Both the position numbers and the translations under genes were made by a program. Below the pieces are notes generated by a model, which was not told the origin of the DNA, made no database searches, and was given only the letters and a program-made list of their open reading frames with translations. 64,000 nt of DNA from Breviolum minutum Mf 1.05b.01. Lineage: Eukaryota; Sar; Dinophyceae; Suessiales; Symbiodiniaceae. Below are positions 23,031 through 33,367 of this stretch, piece by piece (positions within the stretch are counted from its first letter, which is position 1; each line of letters opens with the position of its first letter). Where the stretch lies: the NCBI GenBank assembly GCA_000507305.1, contig DF241035.1, positions 28,502 through 92,501 of the forward strand, given 5' to 3'.

Positions 23031-23640
23031 CACAAGCCGAGAGCACGCATGTTGGTTGACCGAGGGGGTAGGCTCCGCTTGTATGAAGGGTAATGGGAAA
23101 GGTCTGCGATAAATAAGACTTTGAAATTTGTTCTTGCTATTAGCGACTGATTACCAACTCGACCCGAGTACAAGTCTTGGTGAAGATTTGGTCACTGAGA
23201 TAATACCATATCTTATGTCATCAGCAGCTCATTGAAGCTACAAGATCTTAGTAGATGTGAAATGCATAGCTGTTGTTGCAAATTGGAGTAGAAGCCCAGC
23301 CAGTACCGCAATAACAACAAAAAGCCGTGCAAGTCAAAAAGGGTGAAACGTATCAGCGGCAGCAGCGGACGGAGCACAACAAGGGGACTGCTAAAGAGTC
23401 AATGGGAAGAGAGCCCAAAAGGCAGGACTATGCGTTTCACATCGACTGTCATCTTTAGGTTCAATGAGCTGCTGATGACATAAGTATGTACAATCTCAGT
23501 GACCTATTTTTCACCAAGACTTTTCTTCGGGTTGAGTTGGCTACTCTGTGAGTATCAAGTATGGCAGACCTATCCCATGTCCTTTCATACAAGCGGAGCC
23601 TACCCCTTGGAAAATCAACATGTGTGCTCTCGGCTTTGCC
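23031..23640. repeat. Large imperfect inverted repeat (about 200-bp arms, ~220-bp spacer)
   Basis: The plus strand at 23031-23236 (from GCCGAGAGCACGCATGTT to CAGCAGCTCATTGA) recurs as reverse complement at 23459-23640 with scattered differences and small indels. A third, more diverged direct copy lies at about 23930-24122, and a partial fourth at about 55877-56090. This is a dispersed palindromic, probably non-autonomous mobile repeat. Confidence 0.8.
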
Positions 23641-23929
23641 CACTGGCCCTTGATTGATTGACCGTGCAATTGATCATCTGCCCACCTACCCGTTGCAGTC
23701 TCTGGGAGTCTGCTTCGTGTTTGGTCCTTTGTTTTTTTTGGCTGGTCGCTGCTTGGCTCAATGTCTCCATTGTCCGGGCGGTCGCCCTTCAGTTAGCTGC
23801 AAAACATGAATGTTGTCACTTTGAGTGTTGGATTTAGGTAAAAACCAACCAAAGCAACAGCGGAAAATTGAAACAAACCCAAACACGATGCAGACTCCTA
23901 GAGTGCAAGGGGGAAAGGGCTAGTGGGCA

Positions 23930-24122
23930 AAAGCCGAAAGCACGTATGTTGATTTACCGAGGGGGTGGACTGAAAACGAATATGGGATAAGTTTGCTAAG
24001 GTTACCATGAAGGATTTATTCTGTTTTTAAGCGACTGGTAACCATCTCAACCAGACAAAAGGTCCTAGTGAAGTGGGTCATTTAGAGATCACCATTCATG
24101 TGTCATCATCTGCTCATTCGAG
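23930..24122 (+). repeat. Third copy of the 23-kb palindromic repeat arm
   Basis: It shares the order GAAAGCACGTATGTTGAT, CCGAGGGGGT, TAAGCGACTGGTAACCA, GTCATTTAGAGATCA and TCATCTGCTCATT with the arms at 23.0 and 23.5 kb, with more substitutions. Confidence 0.65.
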
Positions 24123-24907
24123 TGTCTGCCAAAAAAGGCCAGTGTGGTCTCTTATTTTGGGCTGGCTTGCATGGCTCGATGGGACGGTCGCCTGTCAGCT
24201 GCAAATGATATAAAATGTCGCTTCGTTGTAGTTGGACACATCAACCAACAAAAAGCAACAGCCAAAAGTGAGAGCAGTGTAGATATGGCATTAAGTGCTG
24301 ACACAGGAGCAACCGAACATGAAACGATTGGGCTTGTTTCAAGACTTTGGTCTCATCTCAGTCTCCACATTAGTCTCACATTTGGTCACCACTTTGGTCA
24401 TTTTGGTCACTAGAATTGGTCTCTCTGGTGACTTCATTGTTTCACATTTTGTCACCACATTGGGCATCACATGTAAGTGAACAGAACAGAGGAGGCAACA
24501 GTTGTAGAGGTGAACATTATAGAGTAGAAGAACTGAGTAAAAACTGCAGAAAGCCAGAAGTATGCAGAAAAGGAAGGAATGACCAGATCACAGAAAGAGT
24601 AGAAGAAGTGAGTAGAGCAGGACAGAGAAACAAGTGGAACAGAGTAGAAGTGAACAGAAGAGCAGGAGGGAGAGCAGAGAGGCCTCTTTTCTTTCACTGT
24701 TCTGGGACCTTTTTGTGATAGTTCCTGGCCTGGATTGCATGTTACTTTTGTCTTGATGTACTACATAAATTTGTAATGATGGCCATAGCGTCTCTTATCA
24801 CCTTTTAGCTGACTGAAAAGGAGGGCGATCCGCCTGGGACATACCCAAGCAACTGCCAGCAAAAAAGGAGGAGAGAACAGAACAGAGTAGAATTGAGCAT
24901 AATAGCA

Positions 24908-25485
24908 TTTTTTTTTTTAAGCTGGCGCCGTGCGCGCTCCAAGGCTCTGACGGTCAAGAAAACGTCTGTGGTTTAGTGTAAAGCAAAACTGCAAAGCAGT
25001 CAAAGAAAAGGAAATACAATCAAGTGTAGCAAACAGGGCTTTGCCCAAATAGCTCAAGCATCGCTCTTAACTACACAAGGATGTACCTTCTTGAAACAAA
25101 AGCAACGAATTAGACGAATGACAATGTCATTCGGGAACAAAGCGGTGAAACAACAAAAACTGCCAAGCAGCACGTGAAACCAGCCGGCCACTCAGGGTCC
25201 TCTCAGTACTGCACCTCAACGAAATAGCAATGTACCCAAGGTAAAAAGCCACCCTCAAACCGCCGCACGACGGACGTGGAAACAACCACATTCATTTCTA
25301 TACAGACTATAGACGTGTAGAAGAGCCACAGACAGGAAATGCTCAAGTGCCCGCCGCCAAGAAAAATCAGGTCCCACATCACGGTTGAAATGGCCCAGCC
25401 CACAAATAAACAAGAGTTCCCTGACATTTTTGTTTTTGTAAGCTGGTGCCGTGCGCGCTCCAAGGCTCTGACGGTCAAGAAAGAA
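24908..25485 (+). repeat. Pair of ~50-bp direct repeats after T-rich runs
   Basis: A T-rich run followed by AAGCTGGCGCCGTGCG, CGCTCCAAGGCTCTGACGG and TCAAGAAA at 24908-24963 recurs at about 25432-25482 with a C/T change and a small indel. The shared T-run plus common end suggests two short retroposed copies or a tandem duplication. Confidence 0.6.
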
Positions 25486-25970
25486 GAGAGTTCCAACTGG
25501 GCCTGCCACCCAAAAAAAAAATCTCAAGTTCCCAGATTGGAGTTCTAGCCCTGTCGCCTTCCAACTGGACCTGCCACCAAAAAGTCTCGAGTTCCCAGAT
25601 TGCTCTGTCATTTTCCAACTGAGCCTGCGCGCAAAAAGCTCGAGTTCCCAGATTGCAGTTGTAGACCTGTCGCCTTCCAACTGGGCCCACCACCAAAATC
25701 TCAGGTTCCCAGATTGCAGTTGTGGCCCTGTCGCCTTCCAAATTGGGCCTGCCACCAAAAAATGTTCGAGTTTCCATTGCAGTTGTAGCCCTGTCGCCTT
25801 CCAACCACCAAAAAATCTCGAGCTTCCAGATTGCAGTTGTGCCCTGTTCCAACTGGATCTGCCATTTCCAGATTAGTTGTGGCCCTATCGCCTTCCAACT
25901 GGATTCTCAAGAATCTCGAGTTTCCTGATTGCAGTTACAGCCCTGTCGCTTCCAACTGGATTGAGGCCGA
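25485..25970. repeat. Degenerate tandem array, unit about 60-70 bp, roughly eight copies
   Basis: The plus strand repeats the order TCGAGTTCCCAGATTGCAG, TTGTAGCCCTGTCGCCTTCC, AACTGGGCCTGCCACCAAAA with substitutions and deletions. The long overlapping ORFs here, on both strands, are products of the array and not genes. Confidence 0.9.
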
Positions 25971-26191
25971 GGAAGCTGCGAAAAAATCCTATCCAGCTAC
26001 TCCATTGTGGAGAGAAAATACAGATCCTTATCAGCAATCTCAAACAACTAGGTCGCGTAGAAAATCATAATCAAATTTCCGTCAGAAAAATATGGCAGGT
26101 TCCCGGATTCCAACCTGAAAATTGCAGAAAATCATAGTCAATTTCCAGGCTCTTGCTATCAAGGTTCTCAACATCAAATCGTGATAGTTTC

Positions 26192-26475
26192 TGAAAGAAA
26201 TGTGAGAGAGACCTGAAAATTGCTCAAAAACCACGGTAGTTAACACACGCAATCTTCCTGGTCAAATACAACAAGGTGGTTCAATGTCAATGCCAAGCAG
26301 AAACTCAACACCGATCTGAGGTGCCAGGCAGGATCCGACGTCACCTGACAATTCCTGAAAAGAAGTGTGAGAGAGACCTGAAAACTGCTGAAAATCATGG
26401 AAGATAAAACTCGCAATCTTGCTGGTCAAATGCAACAAGGTGGTTCAATGTCAATGCCAAGCAGAAAACTTAACA
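26192..26475. repeat. Tandem duplication of a ~120-bp segment
   Basis: The segment starting GTGAGAGAGACCTGAAAA and containing CAACAAGGTGGTTCAATGTC occurs at 26192-26312 and again at 26354-26475 with about ten differences. Confidence 0.8.
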
Positions 26476-27150
26476 ACCGTTGCTAAGATCACATTGACTA
26501 TACGCTTAATGCCAACTTTCACTGAGTCTTCTCTTCTGGCAAAGCGTTCTCGTCGCAAGTTATTCAATATGTGGACGTTTAACAGTTATGCAGCACCTTC
26601 CATCCTTTGGAAGCGGTGTCTTCCCTTTCGGTTTGCCAACCAGCCCTTGATCCATCGTCCGAAGAACAGGCCACCTTTACCCGCCCTTTGCACTCTCTGG
26701 GTGGCTGCATCGAGGTTTGGTTTTTGGTTTTGTTCAAGTTTACGCTGTTGCTTAATTTTGTGTTCTATATCTAATGATTTTGCGTCATCTTCACCCATTC
26801 GTATACAGAATGGCGACCGCCCGGACAACAGAGACGTTGAGCCATGCAGCAAACAGCGGAGAAAAACAAGCAGAAAACTTAAGAAAAAAAATCAAATAAA
26901 GCCTCAAGCTTTTAACGACAAAATCTTTTCAATCGTGCATCCACTTGTATCCTGAAAGTCAAACCAAAAAATTTTAAGTTCAGCGACAATGTAGAAGATT
27001 ACAGAAAGAATAAAAAAGGCCAAGGCGGGTGCACTCATCCCAAAATCATCCGTTCCAGGGAAACTTCTTAGAAAACGTGAAAATCAGCATGCATTCATCT
27101 GTAGCGTGAACTCAGGCCAAAACCTTGCCAGAACAAATGAAATGGAATAC

Positions 27151-27320
27151 TCATCTGTCCGATCAAGTTGAAGGTACGAGAGACAGTTCTCGGCCACCAA
27201 CAACAACAAATACCCACCTGTCCGATCAAGTTGAGGTACGAGAGACAGTGGATTTTGATTGGTTTTGTTTGGTTTGGTTTGGTTTGTTTGGTTTGGTTTG
27301 ATTTCGTTTGGTTGGTTTGC
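27151..27320. repeat. Short direct repeat and GGTTT-rich microsatellite
   Basis: The segment GTCCGATCAAGTTGA plus GGTACGAGAGACAGT occurs at about 27155-27187 and 27219-27249, followed by a TTGGTTTGGTTT run at 27255-27320 that yields spurious Phe/Leu/Gly/Trp or Lys/Pro/Asn/Gln-rich ORFs. Confidence 0.75.
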
Positions 27321-28035
27321 GAAAACACAAAACCCAAAACAAGTTTCGTTGAACCCCAAGGCACAACCACTCCAAATCACTTCTCCAGCAAACCTTTTGC
27401 TCGACACACGAACACGAACCAACCAAGGAGGATGGCTGTCTTTCAGTCTTTAAGTATATGCTACTTCTAGCATTACTTGTTTGTTCTCAGCTCTTGTGAC
27501 ACATCTGAGCCAAGCTATACAAAGCAAAGCTTCATGAATGCAAAGGAGCATTCAAACACGGAAACTCTATTCCAAATGAATGCCGAGGCATTCGGTTTAA
27601 GGAAACTCCATTCCCAAACTAATTCTTTAGGAGGTCAAAACCTTCATTCCAACCTTCTATTCCAAACATCCACCTAACATCTCAAGACAAACTAGAGACA
27701 GGAGCCATGCTTTGCTCCCCCCTCAGATCGAGTCTTTCACCACAGGCAGAACGCCTAACTGCGACTCTCTTCTCATCACTGAGGGGAGCAAAGCACCACA
27801 CAAGATGTTACCAAATTGTGGATGTGCAAGCATCTTACTTTCAAATCATCAAATTGCCACAAAAGTTCACCTGACAGGCAAACATGGCACATGGTAAAAA
27901 CCATTCGAACCAGTTTCAAAGCCCCTAAGCTCTAGAAACCAAAACAAATTCCCTTCACTCACTCCACGCACCACGAAGCATCACCAATGCTTCTCATACT
28001 CTTCCAGAAACCCAAATGAAACATCATTCCAGATA

Positions 28036-28140
28036 CAAATCCCCAGATATCAAATCAGAAACCTTCGCTCCCAAAATGAATCGCCAGAAATCAAAACCAG
28101 AAACCTTCGCTCCCAAAATTGAATCTCCAGAAACCAAAAT
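28036..28140. repeat. Tandem repeat, unit about 42 bp, 2.5 copies
   Basis: The sequence CAGAAACCTTCGCTCCCAAA recurs at 42-bp spacing with the preceding CCAGAAATCAAAA segment. No coding role is apparent. Confidence 0.7.
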
Positions 28141-28476
28141 AGGATACATATGAAGCTCAACATCGCACCAGTATAAACACAATGCTCTGAATATCCAAAT
28201 TTCCTCACCCCCTTTCGATGTGAGATTCGTCCATCCAGTGTTGAACTATTGTATTGTACGTAAAGTGAATTCCAGCATATCAACTCAACCAGCTACCTTG
28301 CAGCAACTCATCGTGATGACAAAGTCCAGAAAATACGATGAATTCAAAGTGTGGAAACCCAGAGCACGTCAGCACCACCTAAGTGACCCTGACACTATCA
28401 GAAACCACGGGATGCTCATGTCAAATTCAATGGAAACCCAAAGCGTATCAGCACCACCGGAGTGACCCAGACACTA

Positions 28477-29142
28477 TCAGAAACCAATGAAATTCTTTGT
28501 TTGACATTGCAACACTACATGCATATAGCTTTCGGCAATACTCGCACATAGAAGATGGCCTGAGTCATTCAAACCAGCACACGATTGTATCCACCTGAAC
28601 TTGATTTTCAACAAGTACCGTGCCAAATCCCAGGCTTGCTTATCTCCTGTGGTCTTGCCATACTTGTTCTTGATGAAACCAAGGTAACGGCTCATGTCAG
28701 AATCACCTGACTTCGCCATTGCCACAGCCTTCTCAAAACAAATTCCGAGATCTGCATACTTGTCCATATCAATGCGAACTCTGCCCCACTGATAGACATC
28801 TCTGAATTCTTCTGGCACAGCCACCGAATCATCCAAGTCAGAGTAGATTTCGGCCCAAACATCCTTTGGCACAAAGTTCTTTTCCATACTCTTCAATTTC
28901 AAATCATCTTCAGTAGGCTTCTGAACCTCAGGTTCAGGATCCACTTTTGCCCATCCATCATCAATCATACGACGCTTACTAGCATCGGTCATGGCACCGG
29001 TCCCGGTACCGGCAGATGAAATAGACTGGGTCTTACCACCACCCTGAGTCGAGGTAGATTGCATCTTACCACCATCCATCAAGCCAGCATCCAAAGCCGT
29101 CTTCATGAGATGCTGCAACTCAGCTAACTCACGAGAATCCAT
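28477..29142 (-). CDS. Gag-like leader ORF of a dinoflagellate Copia-type element, 221 codons
   Basis: The ORF starts MDSRELAELQHLMKTALDAG, has a low-complexity Gly/Ser/Thr stretch (residues ~25-50), then DASKRRMIDDGWAKVDPEPE and a segment VYQWGRVRIDMDKYADLG with a following YLGFIKNKYGKTTGDKQAWD. I associate this W-G-x(n)-KY-x(n)-YL-x-F pattern with N-terminal regions of dinoflagellate Copia-type polyproteins; that is from memory of the family and not a database hit. It lies downstream of the pol remnant and on the same strand, so it is either a 3' ORF of that element or the 5' part of a neighbouring one. The last ~30 codons may read into an intron or non-coding DNA. Confidence 0.45.
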   Translation of the reverse strand: MDSRELAELQHLMKTALDAGLMDGGKMQSTSTQGGGKTQSISSAGTGTGAMTDASKRRMIDDGWAKVDPEPEVQKPTEDDLKLKSMEKNFVPKDVWAEIYSDLDDSVAVPEEFRDVYQWGRVRIDMDKYADLGICFEKAVAMAKSGDSDMSRYLGFIKNKYGKTTGDKQAWDLARYLLKIKFRWIQSCAGLNDSGHLLCASIAESYMHVVLQCQTKNFIGF

Positions 29143-29392
29143 GGCAACTGACTACGTGAGTAAAAAGTGCCAACCAGCAACCAACAGTGAGCTACTCGGA
29201 GTGCCTTTAAACCAACAAGCAGCAGTCGTGCCAGCTGTTTCAGTTTGCTTGTTCGAAATCCGCCAGGTCTCTAAGAGACCTAGGTGTGTCCAAAACAAAA
29301 TGCAAAATGGAACCTTCCTTTCAAAGGAAATTCGCAAAATTCACAAATCGCAAAAATCCAAACAAATACATGCAAATTCATGCCTACTTTCG

Positions 29393-29497
29393 CCCACCGG
29401 AGTGGGGTACCTTCTTCGGTCAGTTCTGAAGCTACGCGAAAGAAAAGCGTCCATGCAATTTGCCCACCGGAGTGGGACCTTCTCCGGTCAGTTCTGA
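29393..29497. repeat. Direct repeat of CCCACCGGAGTGGG segment
   Basis: GCCCACCGGAGTGGG followed by an ACCTTCT-CGGTCAGTTCTGAA segment is present at 29393-29428 and 29461-29497. The core is itself a perfect palindrome. Confidence 0.7.
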
Positions 29498-29744
29498 ACC
29501 CAAAAATTCAAACCTAACCAAAAACGGCCCCAAAAACATCCTAGGCTCTCAAAGCTCTCTTGGCACCTTGAATCATTGCTTTTGCAAGAAATTCAATGTA
29601 AAAGGCAGTTTCACTCCACACAACTTCTTCGAAGCTTGCATGTTCCGCGCAGTCACAAGTTGAAAACCGTTTCAAAGTTTCAATGTAAACCTTAGAGTTG
29701 GATGGAAAAACCCAGACATTTACCAACAGGCTTACCATCTTTCG

Positions 29745-30496
29745 TCACAAACCCTGTCTTACAGAGTCGCGCCTTAGTGTATAATTGTGTCCAGCATTCT
29801 TCAAAGTCTTTTGACAGAGTGCGAAATTCCAAATATCATTGTTCCATGGCAATTCTAAACTGTTTGCATCACCTAGCTTCAAATACCGCTCAACTTTCGG
29901 AAACAAGTCATACCATTCCCAATCAGAGTCCTTTGGCTCACCATCTCCAAAACGTTTAAGGGGTGACCCTGACGAACATGGACTTGACACATGAACAAAG
30001 GTCTTCACATTCATGCTTTCCACATGTTCTTTCACTTTCCGAAACGTTGAATCATATTCCATTCTTTCAGTGACACCAACGTAATGAATTCCCAATTTCT
30101 TGCAAACACGGTAAATGGAGGAAATTTCACTGCAACTAATCTCCACAAACATGAATGCACGGCCTAGATCAGAAAGTGTGTAAATAGGTCCACTCATCAC
30201 TTCAAAGCCGAGGGAATCCCTGTGATAACCAAAAGCAGCAGACCCCAAACATTTTGTCAGCAAATCACTGGGGTTGTCACATCCCTTTCGGAACTCCAGG
30301 ATCAACTTATTGTCCTCAACACGTCCCTTCAACCATTCGATCCTGATTTCAAGATGTCGTGAACGCCTTGGCACGTCCATGTTGCGAAGCAACTTAAGCG
30401 ATGACTCGCTATCCGAAAACAAAACCCCGGAATCTCCTGCAAACTGGTCTCACCAAAGGACCTAAGGACCCTAGCAACAATACGTCCCAAGCTTGA
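29745..30496 (-). pseudogene. Copia-type pol remnant: C-terminal half of RNase H plus a downstream PC-motif domain
   Basis: The open part (30422-29745) begins FSDSESSLKLLRNMDVPRRS, continues RHLEIRIEWLKG, then ILEFRKGCDNPSDLLTKCLG. This is the end of a Copia RNase H domain (catalytic D-S, then the ADxLTK-like DLLTK). After it comes FMFVEISCSEISSIYRVCKK, YVGVTERMEYD and FVHVSSPCSSGSPLKRF, a Rossmann-like segment with a Pro-Cys pair. The upstream part is frameshifted, so it is a remnant. Its missing first half is at 54.4-54.8 kb, across the nested insertions. Confidence 0.8.
30476..30496. repeat. 21-bp target-site duplication, left copy
   Basis: The 21-bp sequence beginning AACAATACGTCCC and ending AAGCTTGA is identical to 54418-54438. 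It is followed on the plus strand by a T-rich tract (the reverse of a short A tail), as expected at the 3' end of an element inserted on the minus strand. Confidence 0.85.
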
Positions 30497-30791
30497 TATT
30501 TTTCTCCTGCATTGCCGAGCGAGCGCGAAGCATAGTCGGTCAACTACTGGAGACTCAAAATGATCAGAAGCTAATTGAGTGCAGAATTTCACAAGACCAT
30601 CCCAAAAAGAAAGCAAACAAACACCCAACCAAAGCACAACACAAACCAACAAAACCAAAAACAAACAACCCACAAGGTCCTGTGAAAATTCGCAAAATAT
30701 GTGAGACAAAGGTGAAACAACTCGCGCCCCTCTCAGCCCCTCATGCCATCTCTTCGACCATGTAGATTCCTCCATGTCATCCGTGTAATTT

Positions 30792-32352
30792 TTAGATGTC
30801 CGTCATGTCAACGTCAGCCTCTCCTTGCTCAGGCGGGTCTCTCACATCCGGCAAGAGTCGACGTCGCTTGAGCTGGTAAGCGCCCTCTTTGGTCTGCACA
30901 ATTTTCCATAAATGTCTCAACTTCACCACGAGCAACCTCTTCCTTGCCCCTGAAAACCTGTAAAAGGCCCTGTAGGTCCGGAACCACAGGTGCACTTTGA
31001 TCTTTGAAGTAGTGCATCCACTCTTTACATTGATCCCACCATGTCCGGACTGCTTTGAGATCAGGTCCTCGATAGGCTTTTTCTTCATAGGGATTCTTGT
31101 GGCTGCCCCTGGCAGCCTTGTCGAAAAGCAGTGCATACAGTTGATCACGTGACTTCCCAGTAGGGGCAGCAGTGTACATCCGGCTACCCAGAACGTGCCA
31201 GCTCAGCCTGACCTCCATCCATAGGTGCTTGGCCTGCAGCCTGCGCCGCTCTTAATCTCCTCTGTGAGAGTTCCCCGAGTTGTAAAGGTGGGCCACAGGT
31301 TCTTTTGCGACAGCATGAAGTTGAGCCAGTCATCAGCATCTTGACGACCCGGCAACATAATAGCGACCGTAAGTCTTTGACCTGGAGCGCCCTGCCATGC
31401 AGCGGAGCATTTCTGTGAGAAAACATCGCACAGGATGCCTTCGTGTAGCACAGTATAGCTGTCCAAGAGAGCTTTATCATCCAGCTCAAGCCAGAAAACT
31501 CTGCTGCTAACATTGAGCACCGGCACTACTGTTGCACCTGGCAATGACCATTGTCGGATTTTATACACCACCTTGGTGCTGTCGCCATCTGCCATGGCCG
31601 CACCAGAACCAGCAGCCTCTTGCCGAGATTGCACATTTGTCCAGTTGAACCCAATCCGCTTTCCAGGCATCAAGACACCAAAAGGATTGATCCTCCGTCC
31701 GCACCGGCCAGAGAATGTAGCACGGCAGGTCAGTGCCATCCATAGCATACCCAAAGACATATCGTAGCTCATAGGGTTCCTGATCTTGTTTCCATGGGAT
31801 GGGAAGTGTATTCCAACATTGGGCAGCACATTCATCCACATTTATCCTTGAGAGCAGTCTGCTTACCCTGGTAGAAAGCCGCCGACGCCTGGTAAGGTCT
31901 ACCACAATAAGGTGGAGTCTTCGCACCCTTGGGGTATCATCATCTTCAGTAATAAAGGCCTCCACCAGAGCCAATGGCGGATACACACCGTTCACCCTCG
32001 AACAGGAGAGCCGCAGGCTGTGCAGGAATGCAGAATCATCAGTGCCTCAAGCAGATCCTTCATCTTTCAATCTGAGTATCAACACTGAGTCGTCCTGGGC
32101 ATCAAGTCCACTGAAGCAGGCCCCATATTTCAGGCAGCCCATGATTGTTGCCGCTCCAACCAGACCACGCATGTCCAATGGACCCATGATTACGCATATC
32201 TGCTGGGCTCTCGTAAGGGCCACCGTTGCTCTTGCAAAGGCTTCTTCTTTCTGGGCATCCTGCTCCTGCGGAGTGAGCTGATGGAAAGTTTTCCCACGTC
32301 CTCCACTGAGGAATCCCACTCTGGTTTGTGCCAGCAAGACAAGATAAGCAGT
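30792..32352 (-). pseudogene. UPF1-like SF1 helicase, C-terminal part (nested copy)
   Basis: Read on the minus strand this gives TAYLVLLAQTRVGFLSGGRG, then ARATVALTRAQQICVIMG (helicase motifs V-VI, VALTRA), YVFGYAMDGTDLPCYILWP, KIRQWSLPGATVVPVLNV, RQDADDWLNFMLSQKNLWPT and, at the end, QLKRRRLLPDVRDPPEQ to a stop at 30792. The same order occurs in the copy at 59.5-63.2 kb. Several frame changes between 31.0 and 32.0 kb break the frame, so it is a pseudogene. Its upstream part lies at 53.79-54.42 kb. Confidence 0.85.
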
Positions 32353-32356
32353 CATT
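32353..32356. repeat. CATT target-site duplication, left
   Basis: CATT precedes the left inverted repeat and follows the right one at 53789-53792. The uninterrupted helicase copy has the corresponding bases only once. If one terminal base is counted as target it becomes 5 bp (TCATT). Confidence 0.75.
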
Positions 32357-32552
32357 AAGCCATTACCATGGCATTTGGGAGTTTCATCGGTGTTTGGTAG
32401 TTTCATACTCTGTTGCCCTTCTTTTCTAGCATCCTCAAATTGGGATAGCTTTGAAGTTTTTGGGTTCTACAGGTAAAGAAGAAGTCTTGTCAGAATATTT
32501 GTCAGATAATGCCAGAATATTTGTCAGATTTTTCCACATGGTTAGACATGGT
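32357..32552. repeat. Left terminal inverted repeat of the 21.4-kb element
   Basis: The reverse complement reads ATGTCTAACCATGTGGAAAA, then TATTCTGACAAGACTTCTTC, TTTACCTGTAGAACCC, CAATTTGAGGATGCTAGAAA and GTATGAAACTACCAAACACC to the tip. The right end has the same order on the plus strand. Confidence 0.88.
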
Positions 32553-32559
32553 TTAAATT

Positions 32560-33360
32560 GGACACCAGTTGGGGATGTCGGTTGGGGATGTCAGTTGCCA
32601 GTTGCCAGTTGGACCAGTTGGGGATGTCAGTTGGACACATGGCTGTCAGTTCCATGAAATTCTAAATGATTTGTAGTGAGATGGTTGAAGATGTCAGTTG
32701 GGGATGTCAGTTGAGACTCACGGCGTCTGTTGGGACTTGGGGATGTCAGTTGCCAGTTGCCAGTTGATGATGGATGCACCAAAGGCACATTGGGCCTCAG
32801 AAAACACAAAACCCTCATGCAAAAATCTACGAACAAAAATCTCACACACTTCTGGTTGCCACCCAAACACTGCATCTCTCAAAGGGTTCGTAAATTTCAT
32901 GATCCGTGATTCACTGCCATTGCATTGATTGTTGCAGTTCAGTCTTTTCTTTCAGTCTGGGTTGCGTACATGGCCCAGTGACGCGGACCTGAGCAGCTTC
33001 AAAGCTAGCAAGTCACAAACTAAAACCATGCAGGGTGACAGCTTGCAATGACATGGGTTGTCGGACCACCAAACTTCTAACTTGTCAGGTCAAACAGTGC
33101 TTCCACTGGTTGTAGCACATGCGTCAAAAACATGAATTCGAAACAACTTAAGCACCAAGACACTTGTCAGTTTTGGAGTGCTGAAACATGCTGAAACAAC
33201 ATAATACACAGGTCAAACGCCGCGACATGATTCTTTTTTTTCTTTGCAGCCTTGGCCTCGCGTTGAAAGAAACAGTCGTGATCATGTGTCATCACCATCT
33301 CACATCTGGCATCTGACATTTGGCAACTGACATGTGGCATCTCACATGTGGCATCTCACA
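32560..33360. other. Left subterminal region with GTCAGTTG-type repeats
   Basis: No gene. The plus strand holds clusters of GGGGATGTCAGTTG and CCAGTTG (32567-32765), and GGCATCTGACATTTGGCAAC-type copies in the other orientation at 33300-33372. Their position next to the end suggests protein-binding sites, by analogy with subterminal repeats of other transposons. Confidence 0.6.
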
Positions 33361-33367
33361 TCTGACA

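Noticed and set aside
25203..25910. Overlapping ORFs of 60-170 codons on both strands
   Set aside because: They are translations of the ~60-bp tandem array.
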